Of a stretch of DNA of 64,000 nt, positions 28,036 through 37,658 are shown in pieces. Under the pieces are notes generated by a model. The model ran no database searches and was not told where the DNA came from. It worked only from the letters and a program-made list of their open reading frames with translations. The translations under genes were made by a program, and so were the position numbers. The DNA comes from Persicimonas caeni (GTDB taxonomy: Bacteria > Myxococcota_A > Bradymonadia > Bradymonadales > Bradymonadaceae). How positions within the stretch are numbered: position 1 is the stretch's first letter; every line of letters starts with the position of its first letter. The stretch is taken from contig NZ_CP041186.1 in assembly GCF_006517175.1 (NCBI RefSeq), forward strand, positions 6,599,074-6,663,073. The letters run 5' to 3'.

Positions 28036-29544
28036 TCAGCCCTGGTTGACGCGGGTGATCAGGGTGGGGAGCATCTTGCCGGCGTGCTCGTGGGTGGGGT
28101 CGAGCTCGAGCAGCCGCTGGTAGAAGTCGAGGGCGCTGACGAATTTTTGCTGGCGCATCGCGTCGCCGGCGAGTTTTTCGAGGGCGTCGCGCACGTCTTT
28201 TCGCTTCGAGGCCGGGGCGAATTTCTCGCGGCATGGCTTACGCGTCTTCGGTTCGCGCAGATGCTTGTGCGCCGCGTCGATGCGCGAGCGTATCTGGCGG
28301 ACCCGTTTGATTTTGTCGGGAGGGAGCCGTGTCGGCAGGTTCGTCCTGCTGAGCAGGTCGCGCAGGTAGCGATAGCGCCTCTCGACTTCGGCGTCGTAGC
28401 ACGACCAGTGCAGGCCGAGCACAGCAAAGGGGTCGTCGGTGGTGTGCGTTTTGTCGTACAGCGCGTCGATTCGCGACTCGGTCAGGTGCGTGCGACGCGC
28501 CCAGCCGGCGGTGTCCTTGACCTTCGACGAGCTTCGGTCGAGCAGACCCACGGCGTCGAAGCCCGCCAGGGTTGCCATCGCCCTTGCGGGCGGCAGCGGA
28601 CAGGCTTTGAGGATATGGTCGAGGCGGCGCGGCGTGTCGAGAAGCCCGTCGAGGAGTTGGCGCTCGCTCAGGCTGAGGCCGAGGGTGTCCGGCGAAAAAG
28701 AGGCGAAGTCGGTGCGGCGAAGCTCGCCGATGACCAGCGCCTGTTTGGTCTGCTCGGGGTTGCGCTTGGCGCGGTACTTGGCGCGCATGAACACAAGTCG
28801 GTGCAGGTCGACGCCGGCGAGTGTTTGGCCGCGGTACGGCGAGCTGAGCTCGAAGTAGCGTCCACCGTCGAAGCTCTGTCCGTCCAGCCTTCCGGCGACC
28901 GACGCGACGTGCGAGAGCACAGCCGAAGCGGCTTGGCGTCGGTCGAGGATATGCGGGTGGCTCAAGAGCACCTGCGCTTCGGTCACCGAGCGGGCGTGCG
29001 CGTCGCGCACCAACAGGTTGGCGTCGGCTTCGCTGATGAGTTCTTTGCTTCGAAGATACGCGTGCAGCGACTTGGACTCGCGGGGCGGGTGAAACTCGAC
29101 GTCGTAGAGTTTGCCGCGACCGATGAGCAGCTGTATCTGGACGTCGTCGCCTCCCAGTTCCACGATGCCCCAGCCGTCGCGACTCGCCAGGGTGACGAGC
29201 ACCTCGTCGAGGGTCGTCTCGTCCAGATGAAAGGTCCAGTCGACCACGCCGCGTCCGGCGCGAAGGTCGACCGAGTGTAGGTACTCGAGTGTGGATGGGT
29301 CCTCATCGGTGGACGGCGCGTCTTCGAGTGAACGCGCCGGCGCTGCCGGCTGCGGCTTGTTCGGATGTGATTGGCCCGGATGCGACTGGCCCGGATGCGA
29401 CTGGCCCGGATGCGTCAGCTGATGCACGATGCTCTCGAGCGCTTCCGACATCTCCTCGGGGGAGAGGCTGACCGCATATTCGCTGACCAGCAGTGCGACC
29501 TTGCGCTCGAACTCCCGGCGGTTGGTTTCGTTGTTGGTCGGCAT
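28036..29544 (-). CDS. DUF4388-type protein with J-like domain and TPR tail
   Basis: About 502 aa from ATG 29544; a TTG at 29565 is the alternative, and neither has a clear SD. The N-terminus is helical, then a linker has three HPGQS units encoded by a 15-bp minisatellite. About 85-250 resembles DUF4388, a domain common in delta-proteobacterial gliding and signalling proteins. A degenerate J-domain (DPFAVLGLHWSCYDAEVERRY, lacking the HPD motif) lies near 375. TPR-like helices end the protein (KFVSALDFYQRLLELDP). It is probably cytoplasmic and a signalling or scaffold protein. Confidence 0.62.
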   Translation of the reverse strand: MPTNNETNRREFERKVALLVSEYAVSLSPEEMSEALESIVHQLTHPGQSHPGQSHPGQSHPNKPQPAAPARSLEDAPSTDEDPSTLEYLHSVDLRAGRGVVDWTFHLDETTLDEVLVTLASRDGWGIVELGGDDVQIQLLIGRGKLYDVEFHPPRESKSLHAYLRSKELISEADANLLVRDAHARSVTEAQVLLSHPHILDRRQAASAVLSHVASVAGRLDGQSFDGGRYFELSSPYRGQTLAGVDLHRLVFMRAKYRAKRNPEQTKQALVIGELRRTDFASFSPDTLGLSLSERQLLDGLLDTPRRLDHILKACPLPPARAMATLAGFDAVGLLDRSSSKVKDTAGWARRTHLTESRIDALYDKTHTTDDPFAVLGLHWSCYDAEVERRYRYLRDLLSRTNLPTRLPPDKIKRVRQIRSRIDAAHKHLREPKTRKPCREKFAPASKRKDVRDALEKLAGDAMRQQKFVSALDFYQRLLELDPTHEHAGKMLPTLITRVNQG

Positions 29545-29784
29545 GGGCGAGACGTGGCGTGACAACTTCGCTGCATTCTCAGTCGCGGCTCTAGAAACGT
29601 GGGCTTCCAGGCGAATGCAGCTCTACAAATTGGAGTTACTATCACTGCAAGCTCCTAACAAGGCGCTTTGGGTAAATAATCCATTAACGCGCAATGGGGC
29701 GTGTTTCTGGAGCCGACGCGATTTGGCATTCGAGTCAGACGTACGACATTCAAGGGGAGGTCCGTCGACTTTCGTGGAGGATTT

Positions 29785-30966
29785 ATGGATATCCCAACGC
29801 CCATTCAACGCGCCATCGGTTCCTACGAGCGAAGAAAGGAGCGCATCGGCCACGCGCTGCGAAAGCGCGTCGGCTACTTCGACCCGATTCGGGTGGTCGG
29901 TTACAACGGCTTTGGCACGGCGGAGTGCGCACACATCAAAGGCCGAGTGCTCGCCGACGACAAGGTCGACTCCGACCCGGACGACCACGAGCTCGAGCAT
30001 CTCGCCAATATGTTCCGGCGCTACCACACCGACGAAGTGCCCGAGGCGCACGTGCGGGTGACCTTCGGGGGCCAGAAGGTGGACGTGCAGACGGGTTGGG
30101 AGGGCTTTTTCGACGTCGATCTGGTGCCGGACGACTCGGTCGACCTCGACTCGTTGTGGCACGAGGTCGAGATGGAGCTTCTGGCGCCGAAGCCGCGCAT
30201 CAACCAGTCGACGTTTCGCTTTACGGGGGCGGTGCAGATTCCCACGCAGGCCGAGTTCGGAATCATCAGCGACCTCGACGACACGGTCCTCGAGACGGGG
30301 GCGACGGACCTGTTTCGCCAGGCGCGAATCGTGCTGCTGAACGGTCCGTCGACCCGGGTGCCGTTTCCCGGCGTCGCGGCGTTCTATCATGCGTTGCAGT
30401 ACGAGCGCGGCCGGCCGGCCAACCCAATCTTCTACATCTCCTCGTCGCCCTGGAACTTCTACGACCTGTTCGCCGAATTTCTCGACTTGCATGACATCCC
30501 GCGCGGAAGCCTCTTGCTCAAAGAGCACGGCTTCGACGAGGACCGGTTTATCAAGACGGGGCACGAAGAGTACAAGCAGAAGCGCATCCAGTACGTGCTC
30601 GATACCTACCCCGAACTGCAGTTCGTCTTGGTTGGGGACTCCGGCCAGAAGGATCCCGAGATCTATCGGGCGGTCGTGGAGGACAATCCGGGGCGTATCC
30701 GCGCGATTTATGTGCGAGACGTTTCGCCCAACGAGAGTCGGGTGCGCGACGTCGAGGTCAACGAGATCGCGCACAACGTGCAGGCCAATGGGGTCGATAT
30801 GCTGCTGGTCGACGATACCTTCGAGGCGGCGCGGCATGCGCGGCGAATTGGATTGCTCGACGAGTCGGAGCTCGACGTCATTCGCCAGGCGAGCGAGCGG
30901 GATCGAGAGGAGCAGGAAGAGGAGCTGAGCGGGGTCGAGAAGTTTGCGCGCCGGCTATTTTCGTGA
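29785..30966 (+). CDS. APP1-like phosphatidate phosphatase (DUF2183)
   Basis: A 393-aa cytoplasmic protein. ATG 29785 follows GGAGGATTT; the longer frame lacks an SD. A beta-rich N-terminal domain (30-150) is followed by the catalytic HAD-like domain: motif DLDDT with Asp163 and Asp165, Ser/Thr motif YISSSPWNFYD, Lys region and GDSGQKDPEIY. These are the signatures of the App1 catalytic domain (PF09949). It is predicted to dephosphorylate phosphatidate or a related phospholipid. Its last 12 bp overlap the convergent cytochrome gene. Confidence 0.87.
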   Translation: MDIPTPIQRAIGSYERRKERIGHALRKRVGYFDPIRVVGYNGFGTAECAHIKGRVLADDKVDSDPDDHELEHLANMFRRYHTDEVPEAHVRVTFGGQKVDVQTGWEGFFDVDLVPDDSVDLDSLWHEVEMELLAPKPRINQSTFRFTGAVQIPTQAEFGIISDLDDTVLETGATDLFRQARIVLLNGPSTRVPFPGVAAFYHALQYERGRPANPIFYISSSPWNFYDLFAEFLDLHDIPRGSLLLKEHGFDEDRFIKTGHEEYKQKRIQYVLDTYPELQFVLVGDSGQKDPEIYRAVVEDNPGRIRAIYVRDVSPNESRVRDVEVNEIAHNVQANGVDMLLVDDTFEAARHARRIGLLDESELDVIRQASERDREEQEEELSGVEKFARRLFS

Positions 30967-32412
30967 AGACGCCGTGTCGGGCGAGTCCTGCGGTGGCTCG
31001 AGTGTGTTGCGCGTGCCCCAGTCGTCCGAAATCTCGACGAGGGACGGTGTGCCATCGTCGCCGACCTGCCAGGTCGACTCGTGGAATTTGCGCCCGCGCA
31101 CGTAGCGGCCCTCGAGGTCGTGGTGCTCGAAGGCTTCCTCGTACATGCGATATTTGTGGCCGATGACTTTCACGGAGAACGCGTCGGCGTCGGCGGGCAC
31201 CTCGAGCAAGATGTCGTGGTGCTCGCCCGCGCCGATACGGTTGTCGGTGAGCTTTTTGAGCTCGGGCCACCACTGGTAGCGCGAGGCGATGCGGTCCTTC
31301 GAACGGGCGAGGACGTTGCCCTCGGCGTCCTTGGCGATGACTTCGATGTCGGCGTGGCGTTCGGGGTCGCCGGTGGGGAAGTTGTGGCCGGCGTTTTCGT
31401 TCGTCAGGCGCACCCACAATTTGGTGCAGGGGCCGTCAGGCGCGCATTCAGTGGCGCCTTTGCTGAACTCGGGGTCGCGCTCCGGTGACGGCTTTGCGTC
31501 GTCGGGCGCGTCGTGCAGCGCGATCTCGACGCCGGTGCCGTAGACCTTGCGAAGAGGCTCCAACTCGTCGGCAAATTTGGGGTGTTTGGGGATGAGCGAT
31601 CCGCCGAACCAGTGTCGGCGTGTCTTTCGCTCCGGCCGGTCGAAGGCCTCGGCGAGTTTGCGCTCGACGACGGGCATATGACAGCTCTGGCAGGTCTCGC
31701 CGGTCTGCCCGTGCGTGCTCGCCGCCCACTCTTCGCCGGTGGTGAAGTAGCAACCCAAGTTGCGCTCGGGCCACTCGGCTTGCGCCTGGTGGCACTGCGT
31801 GCAGGTCTGCTCGGTGAGCAGGTTCGGGTCTTTGGCGGTGGGGTGGGGCGCGTCGGTGTCGCCGAACGGGCCGTAGATAATGCCGTCGCGCACGTGGCAG
31901 GTCGCGCAGGTAATGGCGTCCTCTTGGAGCGTGGCGTCGTAGAGCGGATTGTCGACGTAGGTCGGCTTGCCGATATTGCCGTCTTCGATGCCCGTGACCA
32001 CCTCGGGGAGTTGGTTGAAGAGGGGCGTGTGGCAGTTGACGCACATCCAGCCAACATCATCCTGACTATTCGGATCGTGCTCGCCGCGCGACTTGGCCAG
32101 CTCGGCCATGAATTGGGCGTCGTCCGTCCAGGCGCGGCGGTGTGTGGAGATTTTCCACTCGTTGTAGATCTCTTGGTGGCAACCGCCGCAGGTCTCGGCG
32201 CGCATGTCCGGCAACCCTTTGGGTACCTCGGTAGGGGGCATCGGCTGCTGGAAGTAGGGGCGGCTTTCGTAGAAGGCCCACGACTTGTCGACTTTCTGTG
32301 CGTCGGTGAGTTCGGGTGCACGTTCGGCGGATTCGGGCGCAGGTTTCTGCTTGTCGCAGCCGGCTGTGGTGAGGGCGGCGATCAAGAGCAAGACTGAAAA
32401 GCTACTGCGCAT
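30955..32412 (-). CDS. Pentaheme cytochrome c lipoprotein
   Basis: A 485-aa exported lipoprotein (lipobox LTTAGC, Cys about residue 19). Five c-type heme sites occur in order: CGGCH, CVNCH, CATCH, CTQCH and CQSCH, all within residues about 75-235. Distal His residues suit bis-His ligation. The arrangement resembles cytochrome c554/multiheme families. The C-terminal 200 residues are beta-rich (HNFPTGDPERHADIEV). It is the last gene of a leftward unit with an outer-membrane barrel and a rhodanese lipoprotein. A role in electron transfer to or from sulfur compounds or the cell surface is inferred. Confidence 0.86.
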   Translation of the reverse strand: MRSSFSVLLLIAALTTAGCDKQKPAPESAERAPELTDAQKVDKSWAFYESRPYFQQPMPPTEVPKGLPDMRAETCGGCHQEIYNEWKISTHRRAWTDDAQFMAELAKSRGEHDPNSQDDVGWMCVNCHTPLFNQLPEVVTGIEDGNIGKPTYVDNPLYDATLQEDAITCATCHVRDGIIYGPFGDTDAPHPTAKDPNLLTEQTCTQCHQAQAEWPERNLGCYFTTGEEWAASTHGQTGETCQSCHMPVVERKLAEAFDRPERKTRRHWFGGSLIPKHPKFADELEPLRKVYGTGVEIALHDAPDDAKPSPERDPEFSKGATECAPDGPCTKLWVRLTNENAGHNFPTGDPERHADIEVIAKDAEGNVLARSKDRIASRYQWWPELKKLTDNRIGAGEHHDILLEVPADADAFSVKVIGHKYRMYEEAFEHHDLEGRYVRGRKFHESTWQVGDDGTPSLVEISDDWGTRNTLEPPQDSPDTASSRK

Positions 32413-32503
32413 CGTGTTGCCTTAGGAGGCAGACCTTCCAAGTTTGGACCAGCGCCAGAAGCGCTGCCTCCGAGAACTGGAAGCGCTGCCTCCGAGAAGA
32501 GGA

Positions 32504-33400
32504 TCAATCGTAGGGGTTAGAGAAGACCTCCCCGGTGAAGCTGAGACCGACGCTGGCGCTCCAGCCGCGTGCGACAAAGGCTCCAGTAGGAATGTAGCTG
32601 GCGTTGCCTTCGAGCGCAAAGCCGTTCCAGACGTTGAGGAGTGCGCCGGCTCCTACGGTCAAATAGCTTTTGGTGGGGCGTTCATTCCCGTCGCTGAATC
32701 GCTGGACGCCGCCGACGCGCGCGGTCAGGGCGAGTCGCTCCGGCCACACGAAGATGCCGCCGTCGACGGCGTAGTCGACGCCGTCGCCGAAGCCGTTGAG
32801 GCGGATGCGCGGGCCGGCCTGCGCGGTGACCCACGCCGGGACGGGGTAGAGCGAGCAGCCGAAGGCGGCCGTGGCGGCCAAGTCGACGCTGCCGTCACCG
32901 AGCGCCGGGGTGTAGCGCTCGACGCCGGTCGTCCCACTGCCGATGGTGCTCGCCGTGGCGTCGGCGCCCACAGTCCCTTCGTACAACGGGATGCGCGCGC
33001 CGGGGGTGATCGAGGCGGCGCAGCCCTCGTTCATGAGTCCGATTTGCAGGCCAATATCCAGGTCGCCCGCGCCCCAGCGCTTGTAACGGGTGCGCTCGTT
33101 GAGCTCGTTGGTGCTCGACAAAAAGGGCACGCTGAATTGGAGCGCGACGGAGGGAAAGACGCCGACTTCGGCGTAGGCGCTTACGGCTTGGTGGGAGTAG
33201 GCATACTCGGGATCGACCAAGTTACCCTGGCGGTCGAAGGCCTTGTCGCTCGAAAAGAGCCCTCCGGCGAGCTTGACGTAGGAGCTTCCCGGCTCCTTGA
33301 CCCACGGGCCGGCGATTGCCGAGCTGGGCGCAGCGAGAAGGGCAGCTACGACGACGGTGAGCGCGAGCTTGACGCAGGGATGTGTGAGCGCGTGTCGCAT
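32504..33400 (-). CDS. Outer-membrane beta-barrel protein
   Basis: A 298-aa barrel. ATG 33400 chosen at the start of a clean signal peptide that ends AIAG-PW near residue 31. The rest is a regular pattern of amphipathic beta-strands with aromatic girdles (VQRFSDGNERPTKSYLTVGAGA). There is a final strand near the C-terminus, though the last residue is not Phe. No ligand can be assigned. It sits between the rhodanese lipoprotein (109 bp upstream) and the cytochrome (91 bp downstream), suggesting a porin-cytochrome arrangement. Confidence 0.7.
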   Translation of the reverse strand: MRHALTHPCVKLALTVVVAALLAAPSSAIAGPWVKEPGSSYVKLAGGLFSSDKAFDRQGNLVDPEYAYSHQAVSAYAEVGVFPSVALQFSVPFLSSTNELNERTRYKRWGAGDLDIGLQIGLMNEGCAASITPGARIPLYEGTVGADATASTIGSGTTGVERYTPALGDGSVDLAATAAFGCSLYPVPAWVTAQAGPRIRLNGFGDGVDYAVDGGIFVWPERLALTARVGGVQRFSDGNERPTKSYLTVGAGALLNVWNGFALEGNASYIPTGAFVARGWSASVGLSFTGEVFSNPYD

Positions 33401-33435
33401 GAGATTGGCCGGTTCCTCAGCAGGTTGGGGAGAGG

Positions 33436-33469
33436 GGAGGGAGGCGTGCTGAGGTTCGCCTCCCTCCCG
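33436..33469 (-). terminator. Intergenic hairpin
   Basis: A perfect 12-bp stem (GGGAGGGAGGCG / CGCCTCCCTCCC) with a 10-nt loop between the rhodanese and barrel genes. There is no T-run in the leftward sense. It may be a partial terminator or an mRNA-stabilising stem within the unit. Confidence 0.55.
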
Positions 33470-33508
33470 CTGCACACCCCGCCGAAGCGGAGTGTAACTT
33501 GCAGATGC

Positions 33509-34465
33509 TTACTGATTTTGGGGTTGCTCGATGGGCAACTCGGAGTCCGACCACTCCACCCAGGAGCCGTCGTAGTTCTGGGCGTTGTCGACGCCGAGCC
33601 AGCGCAGCACCGCGTAGATGGTGGCCGAGCGGGTGCCGGTCTGGCAGTAGGGCAGGAGCACGGCGTTTTCTTGGAGCAGGCCGACTTCGTCGAACTCGGT
33701 GCGCAACGCTTCTTTGGAGCGAAGCTCGTTATTCTCGTCCCAGACGTTCTCGTAGTAGTACCAGACGGCGCCGGGGATATAGCCCTGGCGGGGATCGCCG
33801 CGGTCTTCGGTGCCGTTGAACTCGCCCTCGCGACGCGTGTCGATGAGGATGGCTTCGAGGTCTCCGTTGACTGCCTGCTCGACCTCGTCGCGGGTGGCCA
33901 ACACGCTGTCGCGGTAGGCGACCACGAAGTCACCTTCTTCGATGGAGGGCGCGTCGGTCTGCTCTTCGAAGGCAAGCTCGCCTTTCAGCGCGCTGTAGTC
34001 ATTGGGGTACAGGTAGACTTCGCCGTGGCCGAAGTACTCGAGCGTCCAGAAGAGACGGCCGGCGCCCGAGTCGCGCGCGTCGGCGTAGATGACGACCTTG
34101 CGGTCACGGTCGATGCCGAGGTCACGCACCTTCTGCTGCGCCTCGACCACATCCGTGATCAGAAAGCCATTGTCATCCTTCCACGCCTTGCCGCCATCGG
34201 TGTGCACGGCGCCCGGGAAGTGGCCGGCCTCGTAGTCTTCGAGAGCGCGTGCGTCGATGATGGTCGCACCCTCGTTGGCAAATTGCTGCAACTCCTGGGC
34301 GGTCACGTAGACCTTGCTGTTCAGCGGGGCGGGCTCGGCGTTTCGCTCGCTCTCGGGACGTGTGTCGTCTTGCTCGACGGCGGTACCTCCACACGCGCTC
34401 GCCGCAGTCACGAAGGCCAGCAAAAGCAGCATCAACCAAGATCGATTCAATAGGGTCGGTCGCAT
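33509..34465 (-). CDS. Tandem rhodanese lipoprotein
   Basis: A 318-aa lipoprotein. ATG 34465 is favoured because AAGGAG lies 7 nt upstream; ATG 34471 is only 1 nt from it. Lipobox AASAC (Cys about 25) follows. Two rhodanese domains occur: the first (about 50-165) has no Cys in its active loop (VIYADARDSGA); the second (about 170-310) has the loop YCQTGTRS with the catalytic Cys. It is thus like a secreted thiosulfate or mercaptopyruvate sulfurtransferase. It is the first gene of the rhodanese-barrel-cytochrome unit. Confidence 0.85.
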   Translation of the reverse strand: MRPTLLNRSWLMLLLLAFVTAASACGGTAVEQDDTRPESERNAEPAPLNSKVYVTAQELQQFANEGATIIDARALEDYEAGHFPGAVHTDGGKAWKDDNGFLITDVVEAQQKVRDLGIDRDRKVVIYADARDSGAGRLFWTLEYFGHGEVYLYPNDYSALKGELAFEEQTDAPSIEEGDFVVAYRDSVLATRDEVEQAVNGDLEAILIDTRREGEFNGTEDRGDPRQGYIPGAVWYYYENVWDENNELRSKEALRTEFDEVGLLQENAVLLPYCQTGTRSATIYAVLRWLGVDNAQNYDGSWVEWSDSELPIEQPQNQ

Positions 34466-34656
34466 CGTCATTCTCCTTGTCGTGCACACCAAAGATTGGG
34501 TGACAGTCATCTGGTCAAACAGGTTCGAGTTGTCGAGCTATCGAACCTAGACGCCTGCGATTCGCGTCCCTCAGCAGAAGGTCCACAGCATGTTTTGTAA
34601 TTAAAGCAGGTAAATCCTACCTGTCAAGTAGGGTTTATGTGGAAGGGGGCTGGAGC

Positions 34657-34695
34657 AATAAAAAAAGCCCCGCTGCAGGGCTGCAGCGGGGCTTT
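34657..34695 (-). terminator. Intrinsic terminator, leftward
   Basis: A perfect 14-bp stem (AAAGCCCCGCTGCA and complement) with a 4-nt loop and a run of seven T in the minus-strand sense. It has no minus-strand gene in front of it, which implies a non-coding transcript. Confidence 0.85.
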
Positions 34696-34937
34696 CTGCC
34701 GACCGGTAAGGATCAGTCCTTGCCGCGATGCTTTCGGTTCTCGGTGCTCGGTGCTCTGCGAGGATTTCTCGGCAGCGGGCAAGGTTGTAACTCCATGGGA
34801 AACCTCACTTCCGGGGAGCGCATGTTGAATGGGCGCTTACAAACTTCGTCGAGCACCACCGAACCCAATCACTGCCCGGTTTGGCACAATCGCGTGTGAG
34901 GCGTGAGGCACAGGCGGTTGAAGATGTGGCTCGCTGT
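34657..34937 (-). ncRNA. Candidate leftward small RNA (~280 nt)
   Basis: On the minus strand, TTGTGG (34972-34967) and TATAAG (34949-34944) are spaced by exactly 17 bp. Transcription would run to an intrinsic terminator at 34657-34695. No plausible protein frame lies between. Internal pairing includes CCTTGCC/GGCAAGG and the terminator stem. It does not resemble tmRNA, RNase P or SRP RNA by any motif I can see. It fills most of the 532-bp gap before the acyl-CoA ligase. Confidence 0.45.
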
Positions 34938-34943
34938 GCAAAA

Positions 34944-34972
34944 CTTATACGCACCGCGCACGCGCACCACAA
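34944..34972 (-). promoter_or_regulatory. Leftward sigma70-like promoter
   Basis: TTGTGG - 17 bp - TATAAG on the minus strand, 26 bp before the divergent acyl-CoA ligase start. Confidence 0.5.
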
Positions 34973-34997
34973 TTCGAACAGAGGCGAGGATACGATT

Positions 34998-36638
34998 ATG
35001 GAGAAGCTTTCGTACGTACACGGCACGAGCGATACGCCGTTGTTGGGCCAGACGATCTCGGAGAACTTGCGACGCGCCGTGGAGCGCTGGGGCGACCGTG
35101 AGGCGCTCGTGGTTCGCTCCCAAGACTATCGAGTGACTTACGACGAGTTGTGGGAAGAGGTCGAACGCGCCGCCAAGGGGCTGATGGCGATGGGCGTGGA
35201 GGCCGGCGAGCGCGTCGGGATCTGGTCGCCCAACCGCTACGAGTGGGTCATTACCCAATTTGCGACCGCGCGAATCGGCGCGATCTTGGTCAACATCAAC
35301 CCGGCCTATAAGGCCGCCGAGCTCAAGTACGCGCTCAATCAGTCAGAGGTCAGCCTGCTGCTGATGAGCGAAGGCTTTCGGACCACCGACTATCGCGAAA
35401 TCATCTCGCGGGTGCGCGACAAGTGCGAGACCCTCGAGGAGGTGCTCGTGCTCGAGGATGACTGGGGCGCGATGCTGCGTGCGGCGGCCGACATCGGCGA
35501 CAACGCGCTGCAGGACCGCGAGGAGTCGCTCCAATTCGACGAGCCCATCAACATCCAGTACACGTCGGGGACGACCGGCTTTCCCAAAGGTGCGACGTTG
35601 TCGCACCACAATATCCTGAACAACGGCTACTTCGTCGGTGAGGAGCTCGGTTACACCGAAGAGGACCGCATTTGCATCCCGGTGCCGTTCTACCACTGTT
35701 TCGGCATGGTGATGGGCAATCTCGCGGCGGTGTCACACGGCTCGTGCATGGTCGTGCCCGGCCCGGCGTTCGACCCCACGAGCGTGCTCGAGACGATCGA
35801 AGCCGAAAAGTGCACGTCGCTGTACGGAGTGCCGACGATGTTCATCGCCGAGCTCGACGACCCGCGCTTCGAGGAGTTCGACTTGTCTTCGTTGCGCACC
35901 GGCATCATGGCGGGCTCTTCGTGCCCGGTCGAGGTGATGAAACAGGTTCAGTCGAAGATGCACATGCCCGAGGTGACCATCTGCTACGGCATGACGGAGA
36001 CCTCACCGGTGTCGACGCAGACCAAGCGCGACGACCCGCTCGACAAGCGTGTGTCCACCGTCGGTCAGATCCACCCGCACGTGGAGGTCAAGATCGTCAA
36101 CCCGGAGACCGGCGCGGTCGTCCCCCGCGGCAAATCGGGCGAGCTGTGCACCCGCGGCTACAGCGTCATGCTCGGCTACTGGAACAACGAGGAGGGCACC
36201 CGCGAGGCGCTCGACGAGGCCGGCTGGATGCACACCGGCGACCTGGCCACGATGGACGCCGAGGGCTACGTCAACATCGTCGGGCGTATCAAGGACATGA
36301 TCATTCGCGGCGGCGAGAATATCTACCCGCGAGAGATCGAGGAGTTTCTCTACACCCATCCCGACGTCGCCGAGGTGCAGGTCATCGGCGTGCCCTCGGA
36401 GAAATACGGCGAGGAGGTGATGGCCTGGATCAAGCCCAAGCCGGCGCGAGAGCTCGATGACGCGCAGATGCGCGAGTTTTGCAAAGGCGAAATCGCGACC
36501 TACAAGATTCCGGCGTTCTGGAAGTTCGTCGACGAGTTCCCGATGACGGTCACCGGGAAGATCCAGAAGTTCAAGATGCGCGAGGAGTCGATCAAGGAAC
36601 TTGGACTGGAGGACGTGGCTACGCAGGAGATGGCTTAG
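34998..36638 (+). CDS. Acyl-CoA synthetase (AMP-forming)
   Basis: A 546-aa cytoplasmic ligase of the ANL superfamily. ATG 34998 follows GAGGCGAGGA. Motifs: P-loop [22 protein letters not shown] in WMHTGDLA, hinge [16 protein letters not shown], and the catalytic Lys in TGKIQKFKM. The match is closest to the ACSF2/FadD3-like medium-chain fatty-acid CoA ligases. It activates a carboxylic acid as acyl-AMP, then forms the CoA thioester. It stands alone; the leftward promoter of the candidate small RNA lies just upstream. Confidence 0.9.
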   Translation: MEKLSYVHGTSDTPLLGQTISENLRRAVERWGDREALVVRSQDYRVTYDELWEEVERAAKGLMAMGVEAGERVGIWSPNRYEWVITQFATARIGAILVNINPAYKAAELKYALNQSEVSLLLMSEGFRTTDYREIISRVRDKCETLEEVLVLEDDWGAMLRAAADIGDNALQDREESLQFDEPINIQYTSGTTGFPKGATLSHHNILNNGYFVGEELGYTEEDRICIPVPFYHCFGMVMGNLAAVSHGSCMVVPGPAFDPTSVLETIEAEKCTSLYGVPTMFIAELDDPRFEEFDLSSLRTGIMAGSSCPVEVMKQVQSKMHMPEVTICYGMTETSPVSTQTKRDDPLDKRVSTVGQIHPHVEVKIVNPETGAVVPRGKSGELCTRGYSVMLGYWNNEEGTREALDEAGWMHTGDLATMDAEGYVNIVGRIKDMIIRGGENIYPREIEEFLYTHPDVAEVQVIGVPSEKYGEEVMAWIKPKPARELDDAQMREFCKGEIATYKIPAFWKFVDEFPMTVTGKIQKFKMREESIKELGLEDVATQEMA

Positions 36639-36668
36639 GGGCTAGGGGTTTAGGGGTTTGGGGGCAGG

Positions 36669-37499
36669 CTAGAAGAGCACGCCTTGCTTGACGGGGCGTG
36701 TCGAAGGGGGGAGTTCCGATGGTGCCAGTTCGATAGGTTGGCCCGGCTCTTTGCTCGCCGCGATGATGTTCGTGTCGCCGGTGGGCAGGGCCGGGCTGAT
36801 TTCGTCGATGGCTAGCTCGGGGGCGTTGTTCTTCTCGCTCAGGTGCGCCAAGACGAGCCATTCGAGTTCGGGATGTGCGATGCGCGAGACGAGCGCGCGG
36901 GCCTGCTCGTTCGACAGGTGGCCGCGGCTCGAGGCGATACGTCGCTTCAAGAAGGCGGGGTAGGGGCCTGTTCGAAGCATATGCGGGTCGTGATTCGCCT
37001 CGACCACCAGTACGCGGCAGCCGAGGAGGTGCTCGGCGATTTCGTCGGTCCAGTAGCCCAGGTCCGTTACAAAGCCCATCGAGAAGCCACTGGCGTCGAG
37101 ACGAAAGCCGGTCGGCTCGCTGGCGTCGTGCAGAAGCTCGAACGGGTCGACGGTGACTTCTCCAACGCGAAATGGTCCGTCGGCGGCGATGGGGGTCCAG
37201 TTTTGGGGCATCGGAAACCGCTCCTCGCACCCGACCAGCGTGCCGCGCGTCGAGAAGACGTGCGTCTCGGGATAGTTGTTCAAGAAGACGCGCATTCCCT
37301 TGACGTGGTCGCTGTGCTCGTGGGTGAGGAGCACTGCATCGAGGTCCTCGGGCGACTCGTCGATATCGCGAAGCCCATGGACGATGCGCCGGCACGAGAT
37401 GCCCGCGTCGATCAGAAGGCGCGTGTCTCCCACGCGCACGAATGCCGAGTTGCCTTTGGAGCCGCTGGCGAGGATTCGGATTTTGATGGTGTCGTCCAT
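36669..37499 (-). CDS. MBL-fold hydrolase, YycJ/WalJ-like
   Basis: A 276-aa metallo-beta-lactamase-fold protein with the YycJ-type opening ILASGSKGNS, metal motif THEHSDH (about 59-65), EANHD, and RGHLSN. There is no signal peptide. YycJ proteins are predicted phosphodiesterase-type hydrolases linked to DNA repair or cell-wall signalling in Firmicutes. Here it has no WalK/WalR neighbours. The gene is convergent with the acyl-CoA ligase (30-bp gap of GGGGTTTA-type sequence). Confidence 0.85.
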   Translation of the reverse strand: MDDTIKIRILASGSKGNSAFVRVGDTRLLIDAGISCRRIVHGLRDIDESPEDLDAVLLTHEHSDHVKGMRVFLNNYPETHVFSTRGTLVGCEERFPMPQNWTPIAADGPFRVGEVTVDPFELLHDASEPTGFRLDASGFSMGFVTDLGYWTDEIAEHLLGCRVLVVEANHDPHMLRTGPYPAFLKRRIASSRGHLSNEQARALVSRIAHPELEWLVLAHLSEKNNAPELAIDEISPALPTGDTNIIAASKEPGQPIELAPSELPPSTRPVKQGVLF

Positions 37500-37658
37500 G
37501 ACTTACTGCGAAGGGCGGGGGTGTTAGTGCGCCACAGAGTTACCCTTATCCCGTTGTTCTGCAAGGTGTAATTGGAGCTGTTGGATTGACGAACGGCGCG
37601 CCGAATCGAGGATCGGAGTGGTGTAGACAACGACTCCTTTCGTGGACGGGACTAGTCT

